Source: Acaryochloris sp. CRU_2_0
Lineage (GTDB): Bacteria > Cyanobacteriota > Cyanobacteriia > Thermosynechococcales > Thermosynechococcaceae
Assembly (NCBI GenBank): GCA_012034865.1
Contig: JAAUOM010000037.1
Location: 1-35,947 of the forward strand
Direction: 5' to 3'
Length of the DNA: 35,947 nucleotides
Within the stretch, counting starts at the first letter, position 1, and each line of letters opens with the position of its first letter. The notes under the pieces were generated by a model that did not search any database, was not told where the DNA came from, and saw only the letters and a program-made list of their open reading frames with translations. Shown here one piece after another: positions 26,915 through 35,947 of this stretch. The position numbers were made by a program, and so were the translations under genes.

Positions 26915-26953
26915 CACCTATCCAGAATTTGAGAAAGATCGCTATATGTTTAG

Positions 26954-29613
26954 ATGGCAGACAATGCTAGTCAAGCAACACTTGGTTCAACCCTCAAACA
27001 GCAAACCTCATTGATTATGCTCGGTCGAACACTTGGTGGACGGTATCAGATCCTGGAGACTTTAGGCGGAGGAAGTTTCGGTCAGACCTACCTGGCTGTT
27101 GATATCCACCGTCCTGAGCGGCCACAATGTGTGGTAAAACATCTCAAGCCTGCAAAGCGAGATCCCGATTTTTTACCCAAAGCTCGTTCTCTTTTTGAGC
27201 GAGAAGCAGTAATGCTGGAAAAATTGGGAAGCCACGATCAGATCCCGCGCTTGTTAGCCTACTTTGAAGAAAAACAAGAATTCTATTTGGTGCAAGAGTT
27301 TATCCCTGGTCATTTGTTACGGACGGAATTATCCCAGGGCTGTCGGTGGTCAGAAGATCAGGTTGTGCAGTTATTGCAAGATATCTTGACTATTTTGGCG
27401 TTTATTCATCAGTTTGATGTCATCCACCGGGATGTTAAACCTGAGAATATTATCCGTCGTCAGCAAGATAATCGACTCGTTCTGATCGACTTTGGTGCGG
27501 TTAAACAGCTTCGCAAAGATCTCAGTGGCGATCCCTACTCATCCCTACCTGTGGGTGGCACCATTGCCATTGGTACCCCTGGTTATATGGCTCCAGAACA
27601 AGCCCAAGGTCGGCCTCGAACCAATAGCGATCTCTATGCCCTAGGCATGATTGGTATCGAAGCCTTTTTGGGTAAAAATCCCACACAGTTTAGGCAAACT
27701 GCCCAGGGAGAAATCGATTGGCAAGAAGAAGTTGCCATCAATTTAGGACTGGCCGATATTCTTCAACAATGGTACGCTACCACTTTCAATATCGTTACCC
27801 GTCTGCTCAAGCGGTTTTAAGTGACTTACAGCAGCGATCGCAATCATCCGGGTGGTTACAAAAAGTAGGCAAGATCTTGCGTTCACCCGTGCAAACTCTA
27901 TGGACTAGTGACCCGACTTCAACCGCTGATCGGAGTGTACAGACCTCTCCCCAAGGAAATCCTGTCGTTAATTCCCCCGGGTCTCCTCTAGGGGCTAGCG
28001 TCCTATCTGTTGATCCAGACAGTGCCACCCAACGAATTGAAGCCGTCACAACAATTCAGGTTTTTATCAGTTCTCTCAATCGTGAACCCGAGTTGCATGT
28101 GGCCAAGCAATTGTTTGCGGCGATCAAAGCGGCTGGATACCAACCCTTTATGGCAACGCAAAGTTTAGAGCTGAAGGAGAATTGGGCACAACATATTGAC
28201 CAGGCCCTCAAAGCCTGTGATTACTATTTGCTGTTATTGTCGCGAGCCTCGGCCCACAGTGAATTGATGCTGCAAGAACTGCGTGCTGTCAAAACTTTGC
28301 ACCAGCTCCGCTCCCATCAGCGTCCCAAAATTCTGCCTATCCGTGTGGATTTACCCATGGATGGTTCGTTGAACTATGAGTTAAGGGGCTATTTGCATCG
28401 TTTACAGCAACGCATTTGGCGAACTGCCGCCGATACACCTCAATTGATCCAAGATATCTTAGCGACCTTAGTGGCGAGTGATTCCATTGCTAAAACCTTG
28501 GAGCAACCTAGCTCTGGAGCCTTTCCCTCCGTACCACCGTTGAATCCCGGCTCGGATGCCCCGCCTTTACCCGTGGCGGAACCAGAACTGCCTGAAGGGC
28601 AAGTCAATGTGGCTTCAGGGTTCTATATTGAGCGGCCTCCTATTGAAACCCGCTGTGCGGAAACAGTGATGGAACCCGGTGCCCTGATTCGGATTAAAGC
28701 ACCGCGCCAGATGGGAAAAACGTCGTTAATGGCGAGAATTCTCCATCAAGCGGCCAGCCAAGGCTTGCATACCGTATCTCTTAACTTGCAGTTGGCAGAT
28801 GGCAAGGTGTTTACGGATCTCGATCAGCTTTTGCGGTGGTTATGCGCCAGTGTTAGCCGCAGACTGCGCTTGCCCAATCGCTTACAGGAAACCTGGGATG
28901 ATATTTTTGGCAGTAAATACAATTGTACGGCCTATTTTGAGGAATATTTGCTCACAGAGACTGAGGGACCGTTAACCTTAGCCCTGGATGAAGTGGATCG
29001 GGTATTTGAATATCCAGAGATTGCCAGTGACTTTTTTGGCTTGCTGCGCGCTTGGCATGAAGAAGCTAAAAACCAGGAGATTTGGCAAAAGTTACGGTTA
29101 ATCGTTGTCCATGCAACGGAAGTGTACATTCCCCTCAATACCAACCAATCTCCTTTTAATGTCGGTTTGCCCATTGATTTGCCTGAATTTACCCTGGCGC
29201 AAATTAGCCAATTGGCCGATCTGCATCAGCTAGAGTGGGATGAGTCACAAACGACCCAGTTACAAACCTTAATTGGCGGACATCCCTATCTAATCCGTTT
29301 GGCCTTATATCACCTGGCTAAAGAGGATATGGGATTATGCCAACTCCTGGAAACTGCACCCACCGAAGCGGGTTTGTTTCGAGATCATTTGCGGGGACAT
29401 TGGTGGAATCTCCAACAGCATCCCCAACTGGCTCAGGCTTTTGCCAAGGTGGTTACCTCCCATCAACCCATTGCCCTAGAACCATCTGTGTTGTTTAAGC
29501 TCCATAGTTTGGGCCTGATTCGCTTGGTGGGGAATGGTGCCCAGCCCCGTTGTGATCTCTACCGACAGTACTTTTCTGCGCTGGTGGGGGTAGAAAATAG
29601 AACAGGCGGCTAG
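26954..29613 (+). CDS. Ser/Thr kinase-TIR-AAA_35 NTPase fusion, split by a one-base shift
   Basis: Frame 1 (to 27820) holds a Hanks-type kinase: LGGGSFGQTYLAVD (P-loop), CVVKHLKP (Lys), VIHRDVKPENII (Asp160), LIDFGAVKQL (Asp179), GTPGYMAPEQ. At 27768-27769 two A stand where three would make ADILQQMVRYHFQYRYPSAQ continuous; frame 2 then runs to 29613. After a Pro/Ser linker it carries a TIR domain (about 28054-28480): IQVFISSLNREPELHVAKQL, LKACDYYLLLLSRASAHSEL and a Glu (28276) at the usual NADase position. Then an AAA_35 domain: FYIERPPIETRC, IRIKAPRQMGKTSLM (Walker A), LALDEVDRVF (Walker B), NQSPFNVGLPIDL. Joined, about 886 aa; unshifted, the kinase loses only its last helix and the TIR-NTPase part lacks its own clear start. 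It precedes the AAA_35-WD40 gene by 71 bases. A signalling or NLR-like immune role is inferred. Confidence 0.85.
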
Positions 29614-29684
29614 CGTAGGGGATTGGGGTTGCCATCCTTTATCTAGCTGCCGCTCAGATACAGTCTTTGGTTTTGACTCAGCTC

Positions 29685-32600
29685 ATGGATACTTCTGTTT
29701 CCGGTTGGCCGCAAAGCGATATGCCTGTTCCCATGAATCCCTACCAAGTGGGGGGGAGTTTACCCGTGGATGCGCGTACGTATGTGGTACGGCAGGCCGA
29801 TCGCGATCTATATCAGGCTCTCAAGGCCGGGGAGTTTTGCTATGTCCTCACCGCACGCCAGATGGGGAAGTCCAGCTTGCGAGTCCATACCATGAAGCGG
29901 TTGACCCTAGAAGGATTTGCCTGTGCCGCCATTGATGTCACCAAAATTGGCAGCCAGAATATTACCGATGAACAATGGTATGCCAGCCTGATCGGGGCTT
30001 TAGTGAGTGAATTTCGGTTGGCGAACCAGTTCGAGTTACGCGCTTGGTGGCGCGATCGCACCTTGCTATCCCCTGCCCAACGCCTGACTGAGTTTATCGA
30101 GGAAGTCTTGTTTGCACAGATCCCCGACAATATGGTGATCTTTATTGACGAAGTGGATAGCCTCCTCAGCCTCAGTTTTTCGGCGGATGATTTCTTTGCG
30201 CTCCTGCGCGCCCATTATAACAGTCGCGTCGATCGAGGGGATTATAAGCGGCTGACCTTTGCTCTGTTTGGGGTGGCCACGCCTTCCCAACTCATTCAAG
30301 ATCAGCAGCGCACCCCCTTTAACATCGGTCGAGCGATCCCCCTGCGGGGCTTTCAAACCTCAGAGACCCGTCCTTTAAGCCTGGGGTTGAGAACCATCTC
30401 AGAAAATCCTGAAGCCCTCGTTCAAGCAATTTTGACTTGGACCAATGGCCAACCGTTTTTGACCCAAAAACTGTGCAAGGTCTTGGCTGCTGGCTCTCCT
30501 ATCCTTACAGGCCAAGAAGCCAAGATTGTGGATGAACTGGTTCACGCTCAGATCATCCACAATTGGGAAGCCCAAGATGAACCAGAGCATTTACGGACGA
30601 TTCGCAACCGTTTGCTGCATGATGAGAAACGGGCAGGGCGGATCTTGGGCTGTTATCGAACCCTGTTAACCGCAGTCCAAGGGGACTGTCAAATTCGCAT
30701 TCCCACTGAGAACCGTCCTGAACAGATGGACTTGTTACTATCTGGTTTAGTGATTCAAACCCAGGGTCAGCTCCAGATTCACAACCGAATTTATGCTGAA
30801 ATCTTTAACTTGGCTTGGGTAGAGCAGCAATTGGCACAACTGCGTCCCTACGCGGAAGTCATGCAATCTTGGTTACGCTCCGGTGGCCAAGATCCATCGC
30901 GGTTACTGCGGGGTCAAGCCCTGCGAGAAGCCTTGGACTGGTCCAATACCAAAAGCTTAAGCAATCAAGATTATCAATTTCTCAGTGCCAGTCAGGATGC
31001 CGATAAACAAGCGGTAGAAATCAGTCTGGCCACGGAACGACAATCCAAAAAGGCCATTGAAGACGCCAACCAAATTCTGATGCAGGCTCATCGGCAAGCC
31101 CGCCGGATTGTGCGGGTTGCGATCGCAGCCCTGGCCATGGTATCGGGAATTTCAGTCTTGGCCATTAGTGTTGGCCTTCGCACGGGTCAAGATTTACAAG
31201 AGTCCCAACAAAGCCTTGCCCTAGAACAAGAAGGTGTGGTGATCCTCAGACAGTTTCCCACAGAACAACTGCAATCGTTACAAGCCGCGATTAAGCTTGG
31301 TCAAAGCCTGCAAGCCTTAGTTACTCCTAAGCACCCTCTGCAAGACTACCCCACGGTTAAACCCATTTATGTTTTGCAAACCATTCTAGATAGCATCTAC
31401 GAAAAAAATACCTGGAAAGGCCATCAGGGTCGTATCAACAGTGGCTTCTTTAGTCCCGATGGCCAACAACTGATTACCGCAGGACAAGATGGCTATGTCC
31501 GTCTTTGGTCCGCTCAGGGCGAAAAGATCCGAGAGTTCCAAATCGATGCAAAGGGATTGAGATATGCTGACTTCCTCAGGGATGGTCGCATCATCACCCT
31601 CACTGTTGAGGGTCAGATCCAAATTTGGCAGCCTTCCGGTCAACCCAGCACCACCGTTTTGCAAAGCATCGGTATTACTGAAAGTATTCGGTTTAGCCCT
31701 AGCCGTCAACAGTTTGCCACGGTCACAGCCAAAGGCCAGGTTCAAGTTTGGGATCTCAAAGGTCAAGAAATTGCCCAATTTAAGGCCAATCATGAACAAG
31801 CCAGTAGCTTGAGTTTTAGCCCCGATGGTCAGCGTTTAAGTACGGTAGGAACCGATGGCACCATGCAGTTGTGGACCCTATCCGGCCAAAAACTAAAGGA
31901 GTGGAAAAGTCACACCAATCCCAACCTCAAACTCAACAGCGTCAGTTTTCTGCCCGTCTCCACGCGAGATTCCCCATCCGGTACGCCCGCAGACCAACCC
32001 TTTGTCATGGTGGGATCCGATGGCCTCATCCGGTTGTGGGATGCCACTAGCAACCAACCTGTGAATGTTTGGCGGGGCAGTCAAGCCCCCCTTTATTTGA
32101 TCGATGTTAACCCCAAAAGTCGCCAGTTTGTGACCCTGGGAGAAGACAGCACCATCCGGCTGTGGGATGATTCCGGCAGGCAACTGGCCGAACTCAGAGG
32201 CCATTCTGGGTTAGTGAGTAGTGCGAGTTTTAGTCCCAATGGCAAACGCCTGCTCACCACAGGCAAAGATGGCAGCTTACACCTGTGGGATCTCGCGAAC
32301 CAACAGCAATGGCGGGGAGGACATCAAAGCATTTGGAGTATTGCCCTCTCTCCCCAAGGAGACTCCCTGGCGACGACGGGGAAAGATGGTAAGTTGCGCC
32401 TGTGGAAGACTGCCGGAAACCTTCTTTGGCAAGTTGACGCCCATAATCAAGGGAACGACGTCATCTTTAGTCCCGATCAAACCCAGTTGGCCACTGCAGG
32501 CGAAGATGGCCATGTCCGGCTTTGGGATTTGCAAGGACATCTCCTCCAAGATCGCCACTTCACCTCAGAAGGGGTTTACGCCTTGAGCTATTCGTCTAAA

Positions 32601-33242
32601 GGAGATGTCCTTGCCGCTGCTGCTGGGGATGGCAAAGTCTATTTATGGCATCTGAAATCTGAGAAGCACAAGCAGTTTGCGGCCTCTCAGAAGCCGATTT
32701 GGGCGGTTAGATTTAGCCCCAATGGCCAACAACTTGTCACTGCTGGCAAGGAAGGGCAGGTTAAAATCTGGACAAAGACGGGGAAGGAGTTGGCAAACTT
32801 TGATGCCCAACAAGGCTGGCTGAGTGATGTCCGCTATACTCCAGACGGGAAAGAACTTTGGACAACGGGCAAGGATGGTTCAGTCCGGTTGTGGTCTGTG
32901 CAGGGTGAGCCGCGTCAGCAGTTTCGCAGTCATCCCAATGACATTCTGCGCATGGTTCTCAGTGCAGACGGTCAGCGTTTAGCCACCGCCGGACAAGATG
33001 GCAGTGTCAGAGTGTGGACCTCAAGAGGACAACAGTTGGCAGAGCTGATCAACCATCAAGGTGCTGTTTACGGTCTGCAATTTTCAGCGGATGGCCATTC
33101 TTTGCTCACGGTCGGCAAAGATGATGTCATCCGAGTATGGCAAACGGGCAGCCTCTCCCAATTGTTGGAGCGGGGGTGCCAATGGTTAGAGGTTTATGTA
33201 CAGCAGCATCCAGAGGTTACCAATCCTTGTCGTCAAAATTAG
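29685..33242 (+). CDS. AAA_35 NTPase-transmembrane-WD40 protein (14 blades)
   Basis: About 1185 aa. N-terminal AAA_35 domain: [39 protein letters not shown] (Walker A), [16 protein letters not shown] (Walker B) and [13 protein letters not shown]. Then a winged-helix-like region ([14 protein letters not shown]), a coiled-coil-prone stretch, a single membrane helix near residues 474-499 ([20 protein letters not shown]), and a C-terminal array of 14 WD40 repeats recognised by DGxVRLW-type ends (GYVRLW, GQIQIW, GQVQVW, GTMQLW, GLIRLW, STIRLW, GSLHLW, GKLRLW, GHVRLW, GKVYLW, GQVKIW, GSVRLW, GSVRVW, DVIRVW), enough for two seven-bladed propellers. Start: ATG 29685 preferred over in-frame TTG 29667. 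Same strand and 71 bases after the kinase-TIR gene; both share AAA_35, so they may assemble together. The STAND-like sensor role is inferred. Confidence 0.88.
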   Translation: MDTSVSGWPQSDMPVPMNPYQVGGSLPVDARTYVVRQADRDLYQALKAGEFCYVLTARQMGKSSLRVHTMKRLTLEGFACAAIDVTKIGSQNITDEQWYASLIGALVSEFRLANQFELRAWWRDRTLLSPAQRLTEFIEEVLFAQIPDNMVIFIDEVDSLLSLSFSADDFFALLRAHYNSRVDRGDYKRLTFALFGVATPSQLIQDQQRTPFNIGRAIPLRGFQTSETRPLSLGLRTISENPEALVQAILTWTNGQPFLTQKLCKVLAAGSPILTGQEAKIVDELVHAQIIHNWEAQDEPEHLRTIRNRLLHDEKRAGRILGCYRTLLTAVQGDCQIRIPTENRPEQMDLLLSGLVIQTQGQLQIHNRIYAEIFNLAWVEQQLAQLRPYAEVMQSWLRSGGQDPSRLLRGQALREALDWSNTKSLSNQDYQFLSASQDADKQAVEISLATERQSKKAIEDANQILMQAHRQARRIVRVAIAALAMVSGISVLAISVGLRTGQDLQESQQSLALEQEGVVILRQFPTEQLQSLQAAIKLGQSLQALVTPKHPLQDYPTVKPIYVLQTILDSIYEKNTWKGHQGRINSGFFSPDGQQLITAGQDGYVRLWSAQGEKIREFQIDAKGLRYADFLRDGRIITLTVEGQIQIWQPSGQPSTTVLQSIGITESIRFSPSRQQFATVTAKGQVQVWDLKGQEIAQFKANHEQASSLSFSPDGQRLSTVGTDGTMQLWTLSGQKLKEWKSHTNPNLKLNSVSFLPVSTRDSPSGTPADQPFVMVGSDGLIRLWDATSNQPVNVWRGSQAPLYLIDVNPKSRQFVTLGEDSTIRLWDDSGRQLAELRGHSGLVSSASFSPNGKRLLTTGKDGSLHLWDLANQQQWRGGHQSIWSIALSPQGDSLATTGKDGKLRLWKTAGNLLWQVDAHNQGNDVIFSPDQTQLATAGEDGHVRLWDLQGHLLQDRHFTSEGVYALSYSSKGDVLAAAAGDGKVYLWHLKSEKHKQFAASQKPIWAVRFSPNGQQLVTAGKEGQVKIWTKTGKELANFDAQQGWLSDVRYTPDGKELWTTGKDGSVRLWSVQGEPRQQFRSHPNDILRMVLSADGQRLATAGQDGSVRVWTSRGQQLAELINHQGAVYGLQFSADGHSLLTVGKDDVIRVWQTGSLSQLLERGCQWLEVYVQQHPEVTNPCRQN

Positions 33243-33311
33243 AGATCTGGGATAATAGAGAGTCCTTGAAGGGGGTATAGCAGTTATTGATTAAGGAGTA
33301 GATGAACCCGG

Positions 33312-34496
33312 ATGTTATATCGTCGATTTGGACGAACGGAACTGCAAATACCCGTATTTTCCTGTGGAGGGATGCGTTATCAGCATTCTTGGCAGGATGA
33401 GTCCGGCTGGAAAATTCCCCGTGCCAATCAAGACAACCTAGAGGCAACTATTCGGCGATCTATTGAGTTGGGTATTCATCACATCGAAACCGCTAGAGGC
33501 TATGGCACCTCAGAGCTGCAACTGGGGCGGATTTTGCCTAAGTTTCCTCGCCAACAATTGATTGTTCAAACTAAAGTTTCTCCCAAAGAGAGTGCTAAAG
33601 AGTTTCAGCAAACCTTTGATCAATCTCTACTCAATTTAAACCTGGACTATGTGGACTTGCTGGGCATCCACGGCATTAATACACCTGAACTTCTGGAGTT
33701 TACCCTGCGTCCGGGCGGTTGTCTGGAAGTAGCTCGGCGGTTACAAGAACAGGGCAAAGTTCGGTTTGTGGGTTTCTCTACCCACGGGGCTACGGATTTG
33801 ATTGTGAAAACGATTCAGACGGATCAGTTTGACTATGTCAATTTGCATTGGTATTACATCAATCAGTTCAATTGGCCAGCCATTGAAGCGGCAAACCACC
33901 ATGATCTGGGGGTATTTATCATCAGTCCTGCTGATAAGGGCGGTATGCTCTACAAGCCTTCACCCAAATTGGTGGCGTTGTGCCAACCTTTAAGTCCGAT
34001 GGTCTTTAATGACCTCTTCTGTTTGAGTCATCCTCAAGTGCATACCCTCAGTGTGGGGGCAGCTCGTCCAAGTGATTTTGATGAGCACTTACGAACGTTG
34101 GATTTATTAGAGCAAGCCGAGACCCTGCTGACTCCGATTTTAGAGCGGTTACAAGAGGCTGCGATCGCAACCCTCGGCGCAGACTGGGTCAAGACTTGGC
34201 ATCAGGGTTTACCCAGCCATGAACACACCCCTGGCAATATCAATATTCCCGTGATCCTGTGGCTACGCAATCTAGCCATTGCCTACGACATGCACGAATA
34301 TGCCCAGATGCGCTACAACTTACTGGGACAAGCGAGTCATTGGTTCCCCGGTCAAAAAGCCACTCAGGTGACTCGCTTGGATCTTAGCCAATGTCTACAA
34401 ACTAGTCCCCATGCCGCCCGCATTCCTGAATTATTGGTCGAAGCAGATCGCCAACTGGCAGGTGAAGCCGTGCAACGCTTATCCAAAAGCCCTTAG
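33312..34496 (+). CDS. Aldo/keto reductase
   Basis: A 394-aa NADPH-dependent oxidoreductase: N-terminal MLYRRFGRTELQIPVFSCGG, then HHIETARGYGTSELQLG, QLIVQTKVSP, YVDLLGIHGINTPE and VRFVGFSTHG, the TIM-barrel order of the family. Catalytic Tyr (GYGTSE), Lys (QTKVS) and His (LGIHG) are visible; the first acidic residue of the tetrad is Glu (IETA) rather than Asp, as in a known bacterial subgroup. The C-terminal 120 residues form a helical extension without the 4Fe-4S cysteine motif seen in some relatives. Substrate unknown. It starts 69 bases after the WD40 gene but is probably separate from it. ATG start at 33312. Confidence 0.88.
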   Translation: MLYRRFGRTELQIPVFSCGGMRYQHSWQDESGWKIPRANQDNLEATIRRSIELGIHHIETARGYGTSELQLGRILPKFPRQQLIVQTKVSPKESAKEFQQTFDQSLLNLNLDYVDLLGIHGINTPELLEFTLRPGGCLEVARRLQEQGKVRFVGFSTHGATDLIVKTIQTDQFDYVNLHWYYINQFNWPAIEAANHHDLGVFIISPADKGGMLYKPSPKLVALCQPLSPMVFNDLFCLSHPQVHTLSVGAARPSDFDEHLRTLDLLEQAETLLTPILERLQEAAIATLGADWVKTWHQGLPSHEHTPGNINIPVILWLRNLAIAYDMHEYAQMRYNLLGQASHWFPGQKATQVTRLDLSQCLQTSPHAARIPELLVEADRQLAGEAVQRLSKSP

Positions 34497-34521
34497 AGGT
34501 CTGTCAATGGCCGTGCTGAGA

Positions 34522-34944
34522 CTATTCTGCCGAGATTTTAACTGACAAAATTTTATCGCCTTGGCGAATCGCATTGACCACGTTCATATCTTGGGTTTGG
34601 CCGAAGGTGGTATGGACGCCATCTAAATGGGATTGGGGAGAATGACAGATAAAGAATTGGCTACCGCCTGTATCCCGGCCAGCATGGGCCATCGATAAAG
34701 TGCCGGATAGATGTTTATGATCGTTAATTTCACATTTTATCGTGTAGCCAGGACCGCCCGTGCCCGTGCCTTTAGGGCATCCCCCTTGGATCATAAAATT
34801 AGGAATGACGCGATGAAAGGTTAAGCCGTCATAGAACCCCTGCGTAGTCAAGTCCACAAAGTTCTTAACTGTATTGGGAGCCTCTTGATCAAATAAATCC
34901 AGGTGAATTGTACCTTTATCGGTTTCCATAATGGCTTTGGTCAT
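34522..34944 (-). CDS. Cyclophilin-type peptidyl-prolyl cis-trans isomerase
   Basis: A 140-aa single-domain cytoplasmic cyclophilin that speeds proline isomerisation in folding proteins. Signature [20 protein letters not shown] carries the catalytic Arg and Phe-Met-Gln; [20 protein letters not shown] and [11 protein letters not shown] (in place of the eukaryotic HLDGKHxVFG) follow. No signal peptide, so cytosolic. Short loops are typical of the bacterial small form. ATG start at 34944. Convergent with the aldo/keto reductase, 25 bases between stops. Confidence 0.94.
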   Translation of the reverse strand: MTKAIMETDKGTIHLDLFDQEAPNTVKNFVDLTTQGFYDGLTFHRVIPNFMIQGGCPKGTGTGGPGYTIKCEINDHKHLSGTLSMAHAGRDTGGSQFFICHSPQSHLDGVHTTFGQTQDMNVVNAIRQGDKILSVKISAE

Positions 34945-35047
34945 AATTGTGCTCGTTTCCTGATATTTTCTGAAGATATGTTCTGCATCCTATCTTGGCA
35001 GCAAAGTGAATGCAAATTGAGTCTTGAGCTAGGCTCATGCAAGGCTG

Positions 35048-35782
35048 ATGGGTAATTTTTTGAGGGCAACCTCCCGGAGATTATGGCGGTTGATACAGAA
35101 AAGGCGTCGCTGTATTGGCGTAGTCCTGGGCTTCAATGGCTGTCTATGGGGAATTCCCGCAATTTATATGGCTCTGTTTACCCCCCCTGCTCCTGAGATT
35201 AAGCTGCCGAGTATTCAGCAGTTGCAGCAGTCTCAATACGATGTGTACGTTGTCAATTGGGGATTTCATACGGCCATTATTGTGGAACAACCCCAAGGCT
35301 GGACTTTAGGACCGCCCAATCACCCTCAAGCTGCCTATGTTGAATATGGTTGGGGAGATAAGCGGTTCTTTATGTTGTCTGATACCTCCATCCCGGCAAC
35401 GGTAGCAGCAGCAATCCTACCGACTCCTTCGGTGGTTTATCTGCGCGGACGTGATGCTCCGCCTACGGCTGAAAATTATGCTCGACAACTGTACCATCGA
35501 CAGGTCTCACGCCAACAGCTCTATGCTTTGATTGGAACCCTAGAGCAAAGTTTTCAGCGATCGCCCCAGGGCAATCGAGTCAAGCCTTACCCTCAGGTTC
35601 CTGAGTTTGTAGGGTACTTTTATCCAGGTCGGGAGTACTATATTATTTGGTCAGATTGTAATGCTTGGACGCTTAAGCATTTACACCGTATCAATGTTGC
35701 TCAATCGGATATTCCTGTCATTTTTGCTGAACAAGTTGGCCCCAGTTTGCAGGGTTTTCAGTTAATTCAAGGCTCACCCTAA
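35048..35782 (+). CDS. DUF2459 (TIGR02117) family protein, membrane-anchored
   Basis: A 244-aa protein with a basic N-terminus and one hydrophobic segment (CIGVVLGFNGCLWGIPAIYM), then a periplasmic domain: YDVYVVNWGFHTAIIVEQPQ, YVEYGWGDKRFFM, a VVYLRGRDAPP stretch and WSDCNAWTLKHL near the end. The conserved His (GFHT), Asp (WGD) and Cys-Asn-x-Trp (CNAW) could form a Cys-His catalytic pair of NlpC/P60- or transglutaminase-like type, but this is speculation: the family has no proven activity that I know of. ATG start at 35048. Single gene by spacing. Confidence 0.82.
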   Translation: MGNFLRATSRRLWRLIQKRRRCIGVVLGFNGCLWGIPAIYMALFTPPAPEIKLPSIQQLQQSQYDVYVVNWGFHTAIIVEQPQGWTLGPPNHPQAAYVEYGWGDKRFFMLSDTSIPATVAAAILPTPSVVYLRGRDAPPTAENYARQLYHRQVSRQQLYALIGTLEQSFQRSPQGNRVKPYPQVPEFVGYFYPGREYYIIWSDCNAWTLKHLHRINVAQSDIPVIFAEQVGPSLQGFQLIQGSP

Positions 35783-35890
35783 ATAAGGTGGCTTCTCATT
35801 ATATGGAAAAGCAATTAGAAAAGATTAGGGTCGAGAATTTAATAAAGTGTCAAACTATTCTCAGCAAAACGGTAGCCCTCACCCCCCCAG

Positions 35891-35920
35891 CCCCCCTCTC
35901 CCAATACTGGGCGAGGGGGG
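35891..35920. repeat. GC-rich dispersed-repeat hairpin
   Basis: CCCCCCTC (35891-35898) pairs with GAGGGGGG (35913-35920), with inner CCC/GGG and loop AATACT. It is preceded by CCCTCACCCCCCCAG, the text of a widespread intergenic repeat (CCCTCACCCCCxxCCCCTCTCCCA) seen in many cyanobacteria and other bacteria. It may also end the DUF2459 transcript. The window stops 27 bases later. Confidence 0.6.
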
Positions 35921-35947
35921 AGTTGTTCAGAGATGGATAGGTTGTCC

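Noticed and set aside
29614-29684. A small gene between the two AAA_35 genes
   Set aside because: Only 71 bases with no start and stop of useful length.

Overview
The window looks like chromosomal DNA of a cyanobacterium. The octamer GCGATCGC (the cyanobacterial HIP1 element) recurs throughout, Hfq is the short divergent cyanobacterial type, and several genes belong to families known mainly from cyanobacteria (DUF4346, TIGR04168, DUF4351, AAA_35/WD40 proteins). Base composition and gene content would fit an Acaryochloris-like genome, but that genus guess is inference only.

Layout. 1-251: right end of an IS3-family insertion sequence. 474-4806: squalene-hopene cyclase, a probable secreted-toxin-type protein with a caspase-like C-terminal domain, and dapF. 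4981-7830: hfq, an MshEN-like small protein, an M23 peptidase gene split by a one-base shift, a remnant of a DNA methylase next to an orphan hicB, and an SRPBCC protein. 8356-16841: a prepilin-like protein, a cysteine-free Rrf2 regulator, pyruvate kinase, DUF4346, a frameshifted TIGR04168 phosphoesterase, DUF29 and phosphoenolpyruvate synthase. 16842-17761: gene debris and tRNA-Cys. 17840-25813: polA, a DUF4351 protein, plsY, an MreB-like gene, rpsU (a small gene easily missed) and ilvC. 25862-33242: a frameshifted cyclic-nucleotide-binding-domain gene, a 600-base non-coding stretch rich in hairpins, then a two-gene unit: Ser/Thr kinase-TIR-AAA_35, followed by AAA_35-transmembrane-WD40 with 14 blades. 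33312-35947: aldo/keto reductase, cyclophilin, DUF2459 protein and a GC-rich dispersed repeat.

Most genes are housekeeping: central carbon flux in both directions at the PEP/pyruvate node (pyk, ppsA), wall and membrane precursors (dapF, plsY, shc, MreB), replication and translation (polA, rpsU, tRNA-Cys) and branched-chain amino acids (ilvC). Accessory content is the IS end, the toxin-like gene, the methylase remnant with hicB, and the kinase/TIR/STAND-like pair, the best candidate for an undescribed signalling or defence system.

Four genes (M23 peptidase, TIGR04168 phosphoesterase, CNB-domain protein, kinase-TIR) each appear to lack exactly one base, in every case explained by loss of one A or T. 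This is either a systematic base-calling problem in the assembly or real decay. The M23 case also forms a textbook -1 slippery heptamer.
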